Assembly: GCF_016919725.2 (NCBI RefSeq)
Contig: NZ_JAJERH010000001.1
Coordinates: forward strand, 1-64,000
Reading direction: 5' to 3'
Length of the DNA stretch: 64,000 bases
Origin: Virgibacillus sp. AGTR
Lineage (GTDB): Bacteria; Bacillota; Bacilli; Bacillales; Amphibacillaceae
Part shown: in pieces, positions 46,022-54,292 of the stretch
How positions within the stretch are numbered: position 1 is the stretch's first letter
Layout: each line of letters opens with the position of its first letter
Notes under the pieces: generated by a model
What the model was told of the DNA's origin: nothing
What the model saw: only the letters and a program-made list of their open reading frames with translations
Database searches by the model: none
Translations under genes and position numbers: made by a program

Positions 46022-47311
46022 TTAAGATACTGACATAATTCCTAGTAGTACCAATATGTTTGCAATAACACCAACTGCGATTGCTCCAACAGGCCCAACC
46101 GCCATTCGGACGATTGGTCTTCCAGCAACCTCATTCAATAAATAGAAGCCTGCGATAAAGAAGAATCCAAAACCAGGTGCAATGATATTTGCTGCATTTG
46201 CCCCTCCAATTAATAAGGCAACTTCTAATAATTTTGTCATTGCACTACGAATATTTTCCCCTGAGTTCCTTACACCAGGGTATTTGTCTAAGAACTTAGC
46301 AATCGAACTTAATAACATTACTTCTAAAAAGATAACAATAGCCCCAACAATTACTGCCACCCAAACATTTGGTACGAATAGACCAACTACAAATATCAAG
46401 GTGAATCCAACAGGACTGTAGACACCAGTAGCTATTGCTGTACTGGCAACTAAAGGAATGAAACCAATGGCTCTAGCTGCAGCAGCAATTCCAGCATCTG
46501 TTTGCTTTCCTTCAGCTAATAGATTAAGAGAAATTGGGTCTCCGGCCATTAGTAATAGATTCGTCGCACCAGCAATTAGTGCACCAATAATCATAAAGAA
46601 GACAACATTCTTTTTAATTGATTTAACTTTCTCACTGAATATGGATGCTAAGTCAACAGATGAACCTTCTTCCGCCTTTTCCCTCATAGCAAAAGCAAAT
46701 AAGAAAATCATACCAGCGATAAGAGCCATACCCTCTTGATTTAACGTGATCACGTTATCACCGATACTTAGGAAGCCACTATCATTGACAAACACCGCTA
46801 GCTGCCTAACTAGTGCCGCTACAATAAACGTAACAATCCCTTTCTTAACACTAAATTGCATCGCAACTGCTAATGCTGGGAAAGCCATAAATGTTACAAC
46901 TACTGGTGTTCCTACCTCTCCCATCGGTTCAAGGAAGTTAACAGGTAAGTATTCAAATAGCTTTACAAAGCCTTCCAATCCCATCAATAGTCCCCAACCA
47001 TATAAACCACCAATTACTGCGGCAACGGGTGTACCCCACTTATTCTTCGGTGTCATCAAGCCAATAATATCTGTTCCAAGTAAAATACTATGAATCAAAA
47101 TAATACTTGCTGTAATGGTAAAAGGTATTCCAAATCCTACTACTAAACCAAAACTCATGGCAAATGCCGTTAGCCCTAGCTCTCTACGCTTCAATCGTCC
47201 CTCTAAATGCTCCGATACAATTGGCCGTAACCCATCATTGAAAACGGCTATGTTCATGTTGGCTAGTACAGCGGCAATTGCCCCAATCAAAATTACAAAT
47301 ATCATTTCCAT
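46022..47311 (-). CDS. yhfT: YhfT-family membrane transporter
   Basis: 429 residues with about 11-12 hydrophobic helices. MNIAVFNDGLRPIVSEHLEGRLKRRELGLTAFAMSFGLVVGFGIP is a conserved N-terminal signature of YhfT proteins. It is probably the uptake system for the compound that the other yhf enzymes degrade; this is inferred from the operon. A small partner, yhfU, lies 24 bp upstream. Confidence 0.82.
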   Translation of the reverse strand: MEMIFVILIGAIAAVLANMNIAVFNDGLRPIVSEHLEGRLKRRELGLTAFAMSFGLVVGFGIPFTITASIILIHSILLGTDIIGLMTPKNKWGTPVAAVIGGLYGWGLLMGLEGFVKLFEYLPVNFLEPMGEVGTPVVVTFMAFPALAVAMQFSVKKGIVTFIVAALVRQLAVFVNDSGFLSIGDNVITLNQEGMALIAGMIFLFAFAMREKAEEGSSVDLASIFSEKVKSIKKNVVFFMIIGALIAGATNLLLMAGDPISLNLLAEGKQTDAGIAAAARAIGFIPLVASTAIATGVYSPVGFTLIFVVGLFVPNVWVAVIVGAIVIFLEVMLLSSIAKFLDKYPGVRNSGENIRSAMTKLLEVALLIGGANAANIIAPGFGFFFIAGFYLLNEVAGRPIVRMAVGPVGAIAVGVIANILVLLGIMSVS

Positions 47312-47335
47312 CTAATAGTCCCCCTTTATTTGTGA

Positions 47336-47695
47336 TTATCCTTTATTTTTTAAAGCTTGAAGGATCATAGGAACCGCTGCTTCCATATGATCACCAGTAA
47401 AACCGAAAGCTATTTTCCCCTCTTTTACAGCCTCTGCTACTCTGGAAGCGTCAGGCTTCTTCCCTGGCATAGACACCGTTTCACATTTATCTTTTCCTAT
47501 CATCGCAATTGCCATTGCAAGTGCACCGCCACCACCAGTATGGCAAGCACCTAAATAATAATCGGCTTGACCTGTTTTCATGGCCATTGCTGCATCTAAA
47601 TCTGACTTCACAACAGTCTCAACAGCGGGATCCACATCTTTAATTAACGCTTCAATCGCTTTTTTCTCTACTTGTCCACCTATAACAATTTTCAT
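47336..47695 (-). CDS. yhfU: YhfU (DUF2620) small protein
   Basis: 119 residues, soluble, glycine-rich, with QADYYLGACHTGGGGALAMAIAMIG as core and a C-terminal KIAFGFTGDHMEAAVPMILQALK. This is the DUF2620/YhfU family, found only beside YhfT. The fold resembles small nucleotide- or phosphate-binding domains, so a regulatory or accessory role in transport is possible. It overlaps the PRD gene by 4 bp (ATGA). Confidence 0.82.
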   Translation of the reverse strand: MKIVIGGQVEKKAIEALIKDVDPAVETVVKSDLDAAMAMKTGQADYYLGACHTGGGGALAMAIAMIGKDKCETVSMPGKKPDASRVAEAVKEGKIAFGFTGDHMEAAVPMILQALKNKG

Positions 47696-48072
47696 TTTTT
47701 ATTTCCTCCTTTATTCATAGCTAATACGTTTGTATAATGCATGTATAAAAATTCCTTTTCTTCCTGAGGAAGCTCTTTCTCCCAGCTCTGTTGTACCTTA
47801 TTCACATGTCTTTCTGCATCTAGATAATAAGCAGATTGCTTCACTTCTTCCATAATAGCAGGAGATGGGGCCTCAAGAGCTTCACCTCTTTCAATTCTTG
47901 TCAATGCAGAAGGTAAGTGAGTAAATAACATTTCTGCCTGATCCACCTCTTCTAGCTCTAATTCATTCACTAATTCTTGAAAAGCAGCTAAAGTAATATG
48001 ACATGCTTCTTTCGTTATTACCTCCCCTAAGACTAAAATGTGGAGTCTATCTTCTAATTCAGCTACATTCAT
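47692..48072 (-). CDS. yhfY: Stand-alone PRD-domain protein (YhfY-like)
   Basis: 126 residues consisting of one PTS-regulation-type domain (ELEDRLHILVLGEVITKEACHITLAAFQELV, and HLPSALTRIERGE with a conserved histidine). Without a DNA-binding part it may respond to phosphorylation or bind YhfZ. E. coli has a similar small gene, yhfY. The ATG at 48072 has AGGGGGT upstream; the in-frame ATG 20 codons earlier has no site and would run into the operator. Confidence 0.72.
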   Translation of the reverse strand: MNVAELEDRLHILVLGEVITKEACHITLAAFQELVNELELEEVDQAEMLFTHLPSALTRIERGEALEAPSPAIMEEVKQSAYYLDAERHVNKVQQSWEKELPQEEKEFLYMHYTNVLAMNKGGNKK

Positions 48073-48092
48073 ACATATACCCCCTAGATAAA

Positions 48093-48108
48093 ATACAGTT
48101 TTCTGTAT
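48093..48108 (-). promoter_or_regulatory. Operator 2 of the yhf operon
   Basis: ATACA-N6-TGTAT between yhfZ and the PRD gene, 21 bp before the latter's start. Same half-sites and spacing as the site overlapping the yhfZ promoter. Confidence 0.65.
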
Positions 48109-48133
48109 ATTGATGATAAAAAACTGCCTCACA

Positions 48134-49066
48134 CTAATAGTGTGGGAGCTTTTCCTTATTCACAACCTGTTGCTGAATTCGTAGTATTTTTTCTTTATCC
48201 AGCTTTGTAATGTATTCCTTTACATCTTTTCGATCTTTTTCAATAAGAATGACCGAAGTAGATGCATTTTTCACGACTTGCCGTGTAGACGCTGACTGAA
48301 ATTCGCCTACTTGGAAGGTTTCTCTTGCTCGATTTTCATCAGCATTCCAAACTGCTGCATCGAGATCTCCCTTTAAAAGCATTTCAAAGAGCTGCATATA
48401 GTTAACAGGTATTAACTCAACATCAAGGCCTCTGCATTCCATGAGTGTAATTTTCGATTGATCTATTGAAGTATAATCTATCCCGACACGCATACCATCT
48501 TTTATTTTTTGTTCACCATGGTTAGAAAAAAAGATTTGGTGTGCTGTAACATACGTATGGGCTCCAAAATTCAGCGCTATCTCTAGATTCTCATCCTCAG
48601 AAACTTCTTGTTCAGCTGCAAGCTGGGACATAATTACAAAATCAGACCTTCTTGCCTTTAACGACTCAAGCCGTTGTTTAGATCCTCTCATGTAAGCAAG
48701 GTCGATATGATTTAACATCGCTTCCGATGCCTCAATTAATCCTGTTGCCAACCCTTCATACTTAGGTGAATATGGCAGCGGCATAGCACCTATTAACGAG
48801 CCAACACCTGCTATTTCTTTCAGTAATACAACATCTTTCTTTCGTAAAAACGTTCCAAGATGTCCCCTTGCTTCCAAATGAATAGCGTGCAAGTTTTCTA
48901 AAACCTTTAAAGCACCTTGAACGGTTCCATTTCCAATCTCTAATGTTTTCGCTAAGTCGCTTACTCTAGGAATTCTATCCCCCTCTTGAATATGCAGCAT
49001 TTTTCCAGCTATCTCTTTTGCCGCTAAACCATTTTTTGAAAATAAACTTTCCCAAATTCTGCTCAT
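48134..49066 (-). CDS. yhfZ: Transcriptional regulator YhfZ
   Basis: 310 residues. The N-terminal 75 residues form a winged helix of the GntR style (GDRIPRVSDLAKTLEIGNGTVQGALKVLENLHAIHLEARGHLGTFL). The rest resembles a periplasmic-binding/substrate-sensing domain (GAHTYVTAHQIFFSNHG, GMRVGIDYTS). First gene of the operon, it probably controls itself and the genes below through two identical operators. GAAGGAG precedes the ATG. Confidence 0.85.
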   Translation of the reverse strand: MSRIWESLFSKNGLAAKEIAGKMLHIQEGDRIPRVSDLAKTLEIGNGTVQGALKVLENLHAIHLEARGHLGTFLRKKDVVLLKEIAGVGSLIGAMPLPYSPKYEGLATGLIEASEAMLNHIDLAYMRGSKQRLESLKARRSDFVIMSQLAAEQEVSEDENLEIALNFGAHTYVTAHQIFFSNHGEQKIKDGMRVGIDYTSIDQSKITLMECRGLDVELIPVNYMQLFEMLLKGDLDAAVWNADENRARETFQVGEFQSASTRQVVKNASTSVILIEKDRKDVKEYITKLDKEKILRIQQQVVNKEKLPHY

Positions 49067-49083
49067 ATCGACTCCTTCATAAT

Positions 49084-49134
49084 ATACAAAATATTGTATA
49101 TTGCAATTATACCGCTTACATAAATGAATTGCAA
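49084..49134 (-). promoter_or_regulatory. yhfZ promoter with operator 1
   Basis: TTGCAA (49134-49129), 17-bp spacer, TATAAT (49111-49106), then ATACA-N6-TGTAT (49084-49099) within the wider inverted repeat AATATACAA/TTGTATATT (49081-49102). The operator covers the expected transcription start. Confidence 0.75.
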
Positions 49135-49321
49135 TAATAATTTTATTGATTTTGTTAATGTTTTCACCCTAATATCGATTGCCATACAGACAGGATGGTT
49201 TTGCCTTGCTGTCCACTCTACATTACCTAAAAAACAGCAAACAATGAACATTTGATGAACGGATCGATATAATACTACAAGGATTATTTTGTTACGCGCA
49301 TACAAGGAGGTACTATTTCGG

Positions 49322-50890
49322 ATGAAACAACACAGTGTCTTAATCGGGTCACCCATTCATCAGGAATACCCTATTCTAAAAGAATTTTTAACATCTTTAT
49401 CTGAGCTGAAGCAAACAAATATTACTATCCATTATATGTTCGTTGATGATAATACTGATAAAGCTTCAAAGCAACTATTGAGGAACTTCGCTCAAGATAA
49501 TGAAGGCAGTACAGAAATTATTGCTCCCTCTCCCTATGACCATCAGGGGTATTCTCGTAATGGTAATACGCATATTTGGAATCATCAAGCTATCTGGAAA
49601 GTAGCTGAATTTAAGAATCAAATTATCAAACAGGCAAGGGATAAAGGGTATGATTATTTATTCTTAATTGATTCAGACCTTCTTATTCATCCAAACACCA
49701 TTGAATATTTAATTCGAATAGACAAGAACATTATTTCTACCATCTTTTGGACAAAATGGCAGATAAACGCAGACCCACTTCCACAAGTATGGGTTCAAGA
49801 TGAATATACTTTATATCACGCTACACATGGAGAACGATTATCAGATGAAGAAAAAAAACGCAGAACTATGGAATTCATTAATCAATTAAAGGTGCCTGGA
49901 ACGTATGAAGTTGGTGGATTAGGTGCATGTACGTTACTTAGTGCACACGCATTAAATACTGGTGTAAACTTTAGTCCAATTCCGAATCTTTCTTTTTGGG
50001 GGGAGGATCGTCACTTTTGTATTAGAGCACAGGCATTAGGATTATCATTATATGTTGACACACACTATCCAGCTTACCATATTTACCGTAGCTCGGATCT
50101 TGAAGCTGTAGAGGATTACAAGGACGATAATCAAGAACGTATCTCTCCTCTAGAAGTATCTGATATCTTAGCTAAGCGTATTAGTAAAGACAATAACAAT
50201 AAAATAACATTATCCATGATTATGAAAAATGAAGCCTCACGATATTTAAAAAAAGTATTACTTCAGCATAGGGACTTCATTGATTCGGCGGTTATTATTG
50301 ATGATGGCAGTGAGGACAATAGTATAGAGGTGTGTAAACAAATTTTAGCTGGCATTCCGACGCATATCGTCCAAAACAAAAGATCTACATTTGCAAATGA
50401 AGTAGAACTAAGAAAACAACAATGGGAGGAAACAATAAAAACAAAACCAGACTGGATTTTGAATCTAGATGCTGATGAACTGTTAGAAGATAAAGCGACA
50501 AATGAGATTCGTGAATTAATCAATCAATCGGATATCGATCTCTATAGCTTCAGACTCTATGATATGTGGGATGAAGAACATTATAGAGATGATAATTACT
50601 GGCAATCCCATTTGTGCTATCGGCCATTTTTATTACGATATCAACCAAACTTTGATTATCAATGGAAGAAGAAAAGGTTTCATTGTGGTAGATTTCCTGC
50701 GAATATTTATCATCTGCCAAATGCAATTTCCCGACTACGAATTAAACATTTTGGCTGGACAAATGCTAAGGAGCGTCAGCAAAAATATAACCGATATTTA
50801 GAGCTTGATCCAGATAGTGAATTTGGCTGGAACGAACAATATCAATCTATTTTAGATGCGCACCCTAGATTAATTAAATGGCAAGACTAG
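49322..50890 (+). CDS. Protein with two tandem GT-A glycosyltransferase domains
   Basis: 522 residues. The first domain (about 1-230) has VLIGSPIHQEYPILKEFL, FVDDN and the metal-binding FLIDSDLLI, and WGEDRHFCIRA later. The second (about 290-500) has LSMIMKNEASRYLKKVL, VIIDDGSEDNS and NLDADELLED. Both show DxD-type motifs, so both may be active. No signal or membrane helix is visible. It starts at 49322 with AAGGAGG 11 bases upstream. It is monocistronic; the acceptor is unknown, and a spore or cell-surface polysaccharide is only a guess. Confidence 0.82.
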   Translation: MKQHSVLIGSPIHQEYPILKEFLTSLSELKQTNITIHYMFVDDNTDKASKQLLRNFAQDNEGSTEIIAPSPYDHQGYSRNGNTHIWNHQAIWKVAEFKNQIIKQARDKGYDYLFLIDSDLLIHPNTIEYLIRIDKNIISTIFWTKWQINADPLPQVWVQDEYTLYHATHGERLSDEEKKRRTMEFINQLKVPGTYEVGGLGACTLLSAHALNTGVNFSPIPNLSFWGEDRHFCIRAQALGLSLYVDTHYPAYHIYRSSDLEAVEDYKDDNQERISPLEVSDILAKRISKDNNNKITLSMIMKNEASRYLKKVLLQHRDFIDSAVIIDDGSEDNSIEVCKQILAGIPTHIVQNKRSTFANEVELRKQQWEETIKTKPDWILNLDADELLEDKATNEIRELINQSDIDLYSFRLYDMWDEEHYRDDNYWQSHLCYRPFLLRYQPNFDYQWKKKRFHCGRFPANIYHLPNAISRLRIKHFGWTNAKERQQKYNRYLELDPDSEFGWNEQYQSILDAHPRLIKWQD

Positions 50891-50903
50891 TCAACTGAGC
50901 CAT

Positions 50904-50937
50904 AGAGTCTCAATCTATCAAATTGGGACTTTTTTTA
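50904..50937 (+). terminator. Terminator of the glycosyltransferase gene
   Basis: AGTCTCAAT (50906-50914) pairs with ATTGGGACT (50922-50930), followed by TTTTTTATAG. Repeat B begins in the T-run. Confidence 0.9.
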
Positions 50938-51143
50938 TAGTCTAGGAAATCATAACATTTTCCCCATATGGATAAATATCGGCGCGTTAAGCCACTTCCA
51001 GCTTCAGCGCCCAGAAACGAGGCGACTTCACAAATCACCTTACGATAAGTCATCATTGGCTCGCAAGCTCACCGTGATTCCTTTACCTCCGTTGACTCGC
51101 TCCAATCGTTACGTTTCTAATCGGACGCTTATGCTTTTGTACT
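50937..51143 (+). repeat. Dispersed repeat family B, copy 5
   Basis: Opposite orientation to copies 1-4: ATAGTCTAGGAAATCATAAC, CCATATGGATAAATATCGGC, CGATAAGTCATCATTGGCTC, GCAAGCTCACCGTGATTCCT, GACTCGCTCCAATCGTTACG, TTTCTAATCGGACGCTTATG. It follows the terminator of a plus-strand gene, so its orientation relative to the terminator is the same as in the other copies. Confidence 0.85.
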
Positions 51144-51370
51144 TAAGTTGGTCTTCTTTTGTGATCTAACTACTTTATTCAAACCCTCGTATACTTATAT
51201 TCTCCTCATAATAAGAAAATTGTCATAAGAGACAAGCAATGTATTGTAAAATAAAAAAGTGAGTTTTGTTTGCTCCATCGTTTCTTATTTATGTTATGCA
51301 ATATTATTCTTTAATAAAGTAATCAGCTCTTGTACGAATGAATGTATTTACCTGAAGGGAGATGTTTTAT

Positions 51371-52249
51371 TTGCAAAATAATTTACATGTATTGATAATG
51401 GGTGGAGATGCTCGATATCTACATGTGATCCGCATGTTAGCGCAGGAAAACATAACCGTCTACGTGATTGGATATGATCATATTCATTTTAATGAAATAA
51501 ATGTTCAGCATGTCGAGTTAGAAAGTATTGACCACTCCATTTTAAATGCTATTATACTTCCTGTTGCTGGTACTGATACAAAAGGAAAAGTAGAAGTAAC
51601 TTATTCAGACAAGTCAATATATTTAACCGAACAGCTTTTATCTTGTACACCATCAAATTGTGTTATTTACACCGGTACTTCCAATAATTACTTAGATCAT
51701 GCAACAGCTGCTACGAATCGTAAATTAGTTAAACTCTTTGCTCGTGATGATATTGCTATTTATAATTCTATTCCAACCGCTGAAGGTGCACTTAAAATAG
51801 CCATAGAAGAAACAGATGTAACAATACATGGCTCTAATGTTAGTATACTTGGATTTGGAAGAGTAGGCATGACGGTCGCAAGATTATTTCAATCGGTTGG
51901 TGCACATGTATCTGTCGCAGTTAGAAGCTCCACCGCAATCGCTCGCATTACAGAGATGGGCTTTACGCCCGTTCAGTTGCGTGATTTAAAGCAAGCAATT
52001 GAAACAATGGATATTTGTATTAATACCATACCAGATAACGTAGTTGATAAAACCATCATTTCAGCAATGAAGCCAAGTATGTTTATCATTGATTTAGCAT
52101 CAAAACCCGGAGGAACAGACTTTAACTTTGCAGCAAAACAGGGTATTAAAGCTTCGCATGCACTTGGTCTACCAGGTAAGGTTGCATCAAAGTCCGCTGG
52201 GATAATCATTGCTAATGTTTTATTGAGCTTATTAGAAGAAAGAGCTTAA
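51371..52249 (+). CDS. dpaA: Dipicolinate synthase subunit A
   Basis: Makes dipicolinic acid in the mother cell with DpaB. Roughly 292 residues: IMGGDARYLHVIRMLAQ at the N-terminus, NRKLVKLFARDDIAIYNSIPTAEGALKIAI, the Rossmann motif ILGFGRVGMTVARLF, SSTAIARITEMG, and IDLASKPGGTDF. This matches B. subtilis SpoVFA throughout. AAGGGAG lies 9 bases before a TTG at 51371; the ATG at 51362 is too close to that site. The expected partner gene dpaB does not follow; a repeat does. Confidence 0.92.
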   Translation: MQNNLHVLIMGGDARYLHVIRMLAQENITVYVIGYDHIHFNEINVQHVELESIDHSILNAIILPVAGTDTKGKVEVTYSDKSIYLTEQLLSCTPSNCVIYTGTSNNYLDHATAATNRKLVKLFARDDIAIYNSIPTAEGALKIAIEETDVTIHGSNVSILGFGRVGMTVARLFQSVGAHVSVAVRSSTAIARITEMGFTPVQLRDLKQAIETMDICINTIPDNVVDKTIISAMKPSMFIIDLASKPGGTDFNFAAKQGIKASHALGLPGKVASKSAGIIIANVLLSLLEERA

Positions 52250-52340
52250 CAATTGTACCATATTACAATGATCACCTTTACGATTCGTATTAAATACTCA
52301 CGGTTGAAGCGATCGTTTCGTTCATCATGAACTATGAAGC

Positions 52341-52655
52341 AAATGAGATAGAGACAAAAGTAATCTATATATGGAACAACTAGAAATGATGGTTTGTGTA
52401 ACTAACTCGCTCCAGAAATATCTTCGCTTTCCACGAGCGAATGGTGAGTCTCTCCTCTTACTGACGCACTTTGGCAGCTCACTGCTACCTTTCCTTTGGA
52501 AAGATAAGGAAGGCTTGTAGCAACGTTACTCCACGTAGAAAAAGAGCGCTCTTCTTTCCAAGGAGTCTACGTATATTTCTGGTGATAGAATAGTGTATTG
52601 TTCATCATTAGACCTTAAAATGCTGTTTTAAATATGTCCCAACCTCATCCTCATT
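52341..52655 (+). repeat. Dispersed repeat family C-like element, copy 4
   Basis: Ends AAATGAGATAGAGACAAAAG and TGTCCCAACCTCAT resemble the inverted ends of copy 3. The inside is GC-rich with its own structure (TACCTTTCCTTTGGAAAGA, TTTCCAAGGAGTCTACGTA) but differs from copy 3. Only the ends are clearly shared. Confidence 0.5.
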
Positions 52656-52658
52656 TCT

Positions 52659-53030
52659 TTATCTCCATCTCAGGAATATCGTAATTTTGCAACAGTCCCG
52701 ATTAGAATGAACCGTTTTTTTACTGAAATTTAAACGCAATTCATCTGGCGTAAACCCAACCTCGATGGTAGAAGTAATATTTAATGATTGAATTAAGCGC
52801 TTCACTTCTTCATGATCAGACTGTTGAGCAGCACTCATTATCTGCCTATCAAATTCTTTTGAGGTAGATAACTTATTCAGAACGACACGTACGTCATTCA
52901 TAAGCCTTACCGTTTCATTTGCTGATTCATAGAAAAACTCTATATTAACAGGAGGAAGTTGCTCCCGAACCGGTATATACACAGGATATAAGGTGGTGGG
53001 ATAATAACTCGGAACATAATAATACATCAT
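52659..53030 (-). CDS. Small spore-type protein, possibly YuzC-like
   Basis: 123 residues. Tyr/Pro-rich start (MMYYYVPSYYPTTLYPVYIPV), then a helical domain (FYESANETVRLMNDVRVVLNKLSTSKEFDRQIMSAAQQSDHEEVKRLIQSL) and a strand ending in FTPDELRLNF. The pattern recalls small Bacillus spore coat-associated proteins such as YuzC. I am not sure of the family. AAAGGGG lies 8 bases before the ATG. An 18-codon frame with a strong ribosome site precedes it by 3 bp. Confidence 0.7.
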   Translation of the reverse strand: MMYYYVPSYYPTTLYPVYIPVREQLPPVNIEFFYESANETVRLMNDVRVVLNKLSTSKEFDRQIMSAAQQSDHEEVKRLIQSLNITSTIEVGFTPDELRLNFSKKTVHSNRDCCKITIFLRWR

Positions 53031-53033
53031 ACT

Positions 53034-53090
53034 TCAGCCCCTTTCACAAGGAGATTTACCTATATACTCTTTATATGCAGTAAGTTTCAT
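53034..53090 (-). CDS. 18-codon ORF upstream of the YuzC-like gene
   Basis: MKLTAYKEYIGKSPCERG followed by TGA. A perfect AAAAGGAGG lies 8 bases upstream, better than that of the next gene. Its stop is 3 bp before the next ATG, so the two are probably cotranscribed and coupled. Whether the peptide matters by itself or only as a translational leader is open. Confidence 0.45.
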   Translation of the reverse strand: MKLTAYKEYIGKSPCERG

Positions 53091-53374
53091 TTTTGGGACC
53101 TCCTTTTATGGAAAGAAAAAGAGAGCAACCTATACTTCAGAAAATTATTTATGTCATTCATACAGGTTTCTACTAGCGGTATCTTGTTAACTTCCATATA
53201 GACGAACTACCACTAGTTCCTTTCAAATACGACAATCAAAAAATTTCGCCTTTTAAAGGATACAGTTCAAACTTTACCTGAGTAAACAACATTCTATGAG
53301 GAGAATATTTTACATGCTACTACGCTTAAACCACTTGAAAAAGCACTAGATCAAACGAGTAGTTAATAAAAGCT

Positions 53375-53446
53375 AAAGCCGCCCCCAGGTAGATTTTTTA
53401 CTCTAACAGGGGGGCGATACCTTTATGAATGCGGTCGGCTTTTTTG
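53375..53446. terminator. Long nested hairpin
   Basis: AAAGCCG (53375-53381) pairs with CGGCTTT (53436-53442), and inside GCCCCC pairs with GGGGGGC; the plus strand continues with TTTTG. It may end transcription of the SDR gene on the minus strand or of an unrecognised plus-strand transcript. Confidence 0.5.
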
Positions 53447-53509
53447 TTCTAAACGATTTGTAATAATTTTAATAAACTTTCTGCATAGCACTTTTCTACG
53501 TTACGCACC

Positions 53510-54262
53510 TTATTTTGCAACCACGCCACCATCGACTGGTAATTCCACCCCTGTGATATGATAGGCAGCATCTGATGCTAAGAACAACACAGCTTCTGCT
53601 ACCTCGATTGGCTTACCTAATTGCGGCAATGCAGTTTGTGCAAGGAACCATTGCTTCATATCTTCTCGTTCAAAGAATTCCTCACTCATCGGTGTCTTTA
53701 TAAATCCTGGATGAACAGAATTCACGCGAATATTGTCTTTTCCATAATCAACGGCAGCAGCTTTCGTTAACATACGTACTCCACCCTTAGATGCGGTGTA
53801 AGCACCAGCACCTGAACTACCAGTCAATCCTGCAATGGAAGAAATATTTATGATCGATCCACCTTTATTTTCACGCATATGCGGAATAGCTAATTTTATA
53901 CCAAGAAATGTACTAGTTAAATTAATATTAATAATTTGATTCCAGCGTGCAAGCGTCAATTCTTCCATTGGTTCTGGCTGAGAAATTCCAGCATTATTTA
54001 CAAGAATATCTAATTTTCCATGCGTATCAATGGTCGTTTGCATAACACTCTTCCAATCATCCTCTGAGGTAACATCATGTGCTAAAGCTAGAGCCTCACC
54101 ACCAGCTGCTTTTATTTCATCAACTACCTCTTGAACAGCATTCACTTGAATATCTGTTGCAACTACTTTTGCACCTTCTTTTGCAAAAAGCAATGCTTCT
54201 TCTTTTCCCATACCACTACCAGATCCTGTTATAATTGCAACTTTATTTGTAAGCCTTGTCAT
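53510..54262 (-). CDS. Short-chain dehydrogenase/reductase
   Basis: 250-residue classical SDR: TGSGSGMG (cofactor loop), DIQ after the second strand which favours NAD(H), NNAG, NISS, catalytic YTASK, and PGFIKTP. The C-terminus GVELPVDGGVVAK is usual for 3-oxoacyl-reductase or glucose-dehydrogenase-like members. Substrate unknown. A long perfect inverted repeat overlaps its leader, and a TetR gene is divergent, so it is likely the regulated target of that repressor. Confidence 0.88.
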   Translation of the reverse strand: MTRLTNKVAIITGSGSGMGKEEALLFAKEGAKVVATDIQVNAVQEVVDEIKAAGGEALALAHDVTSEDDWKSVMQTTIDTHGKLDILVNNAGISQPEPMEELTLARWNQIININLTSTFLGIKLAIPHMRENKGGSIINISSIAGLTGSSGAGAYTASKGGVRMLTKAAAVDYGKDNIRVNSVHPGFIKTPMSEEFFEREDMKQWFLAQTALPQLGKPIEVAEAVLFLASDAAYHITGVELPVDGGVVAK

Positions 54263-54292
54263 GCTAATTAGCCCCTTTCAATTTGTGAATTA

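Noticed and set aside
46746-47093. 115-residue frame antisense to yhfT
   Set aside because: Shadow of a membrane-protein gene with biased codons; no ribosome site.
53281-53364. C-terminus-like coding trace (…TTLKPLEKALDQTSS) before the hairpin at 53375
   Set aside because: No start codon after the preceding stop and no related gene in the window; too short to call a pseudogene.
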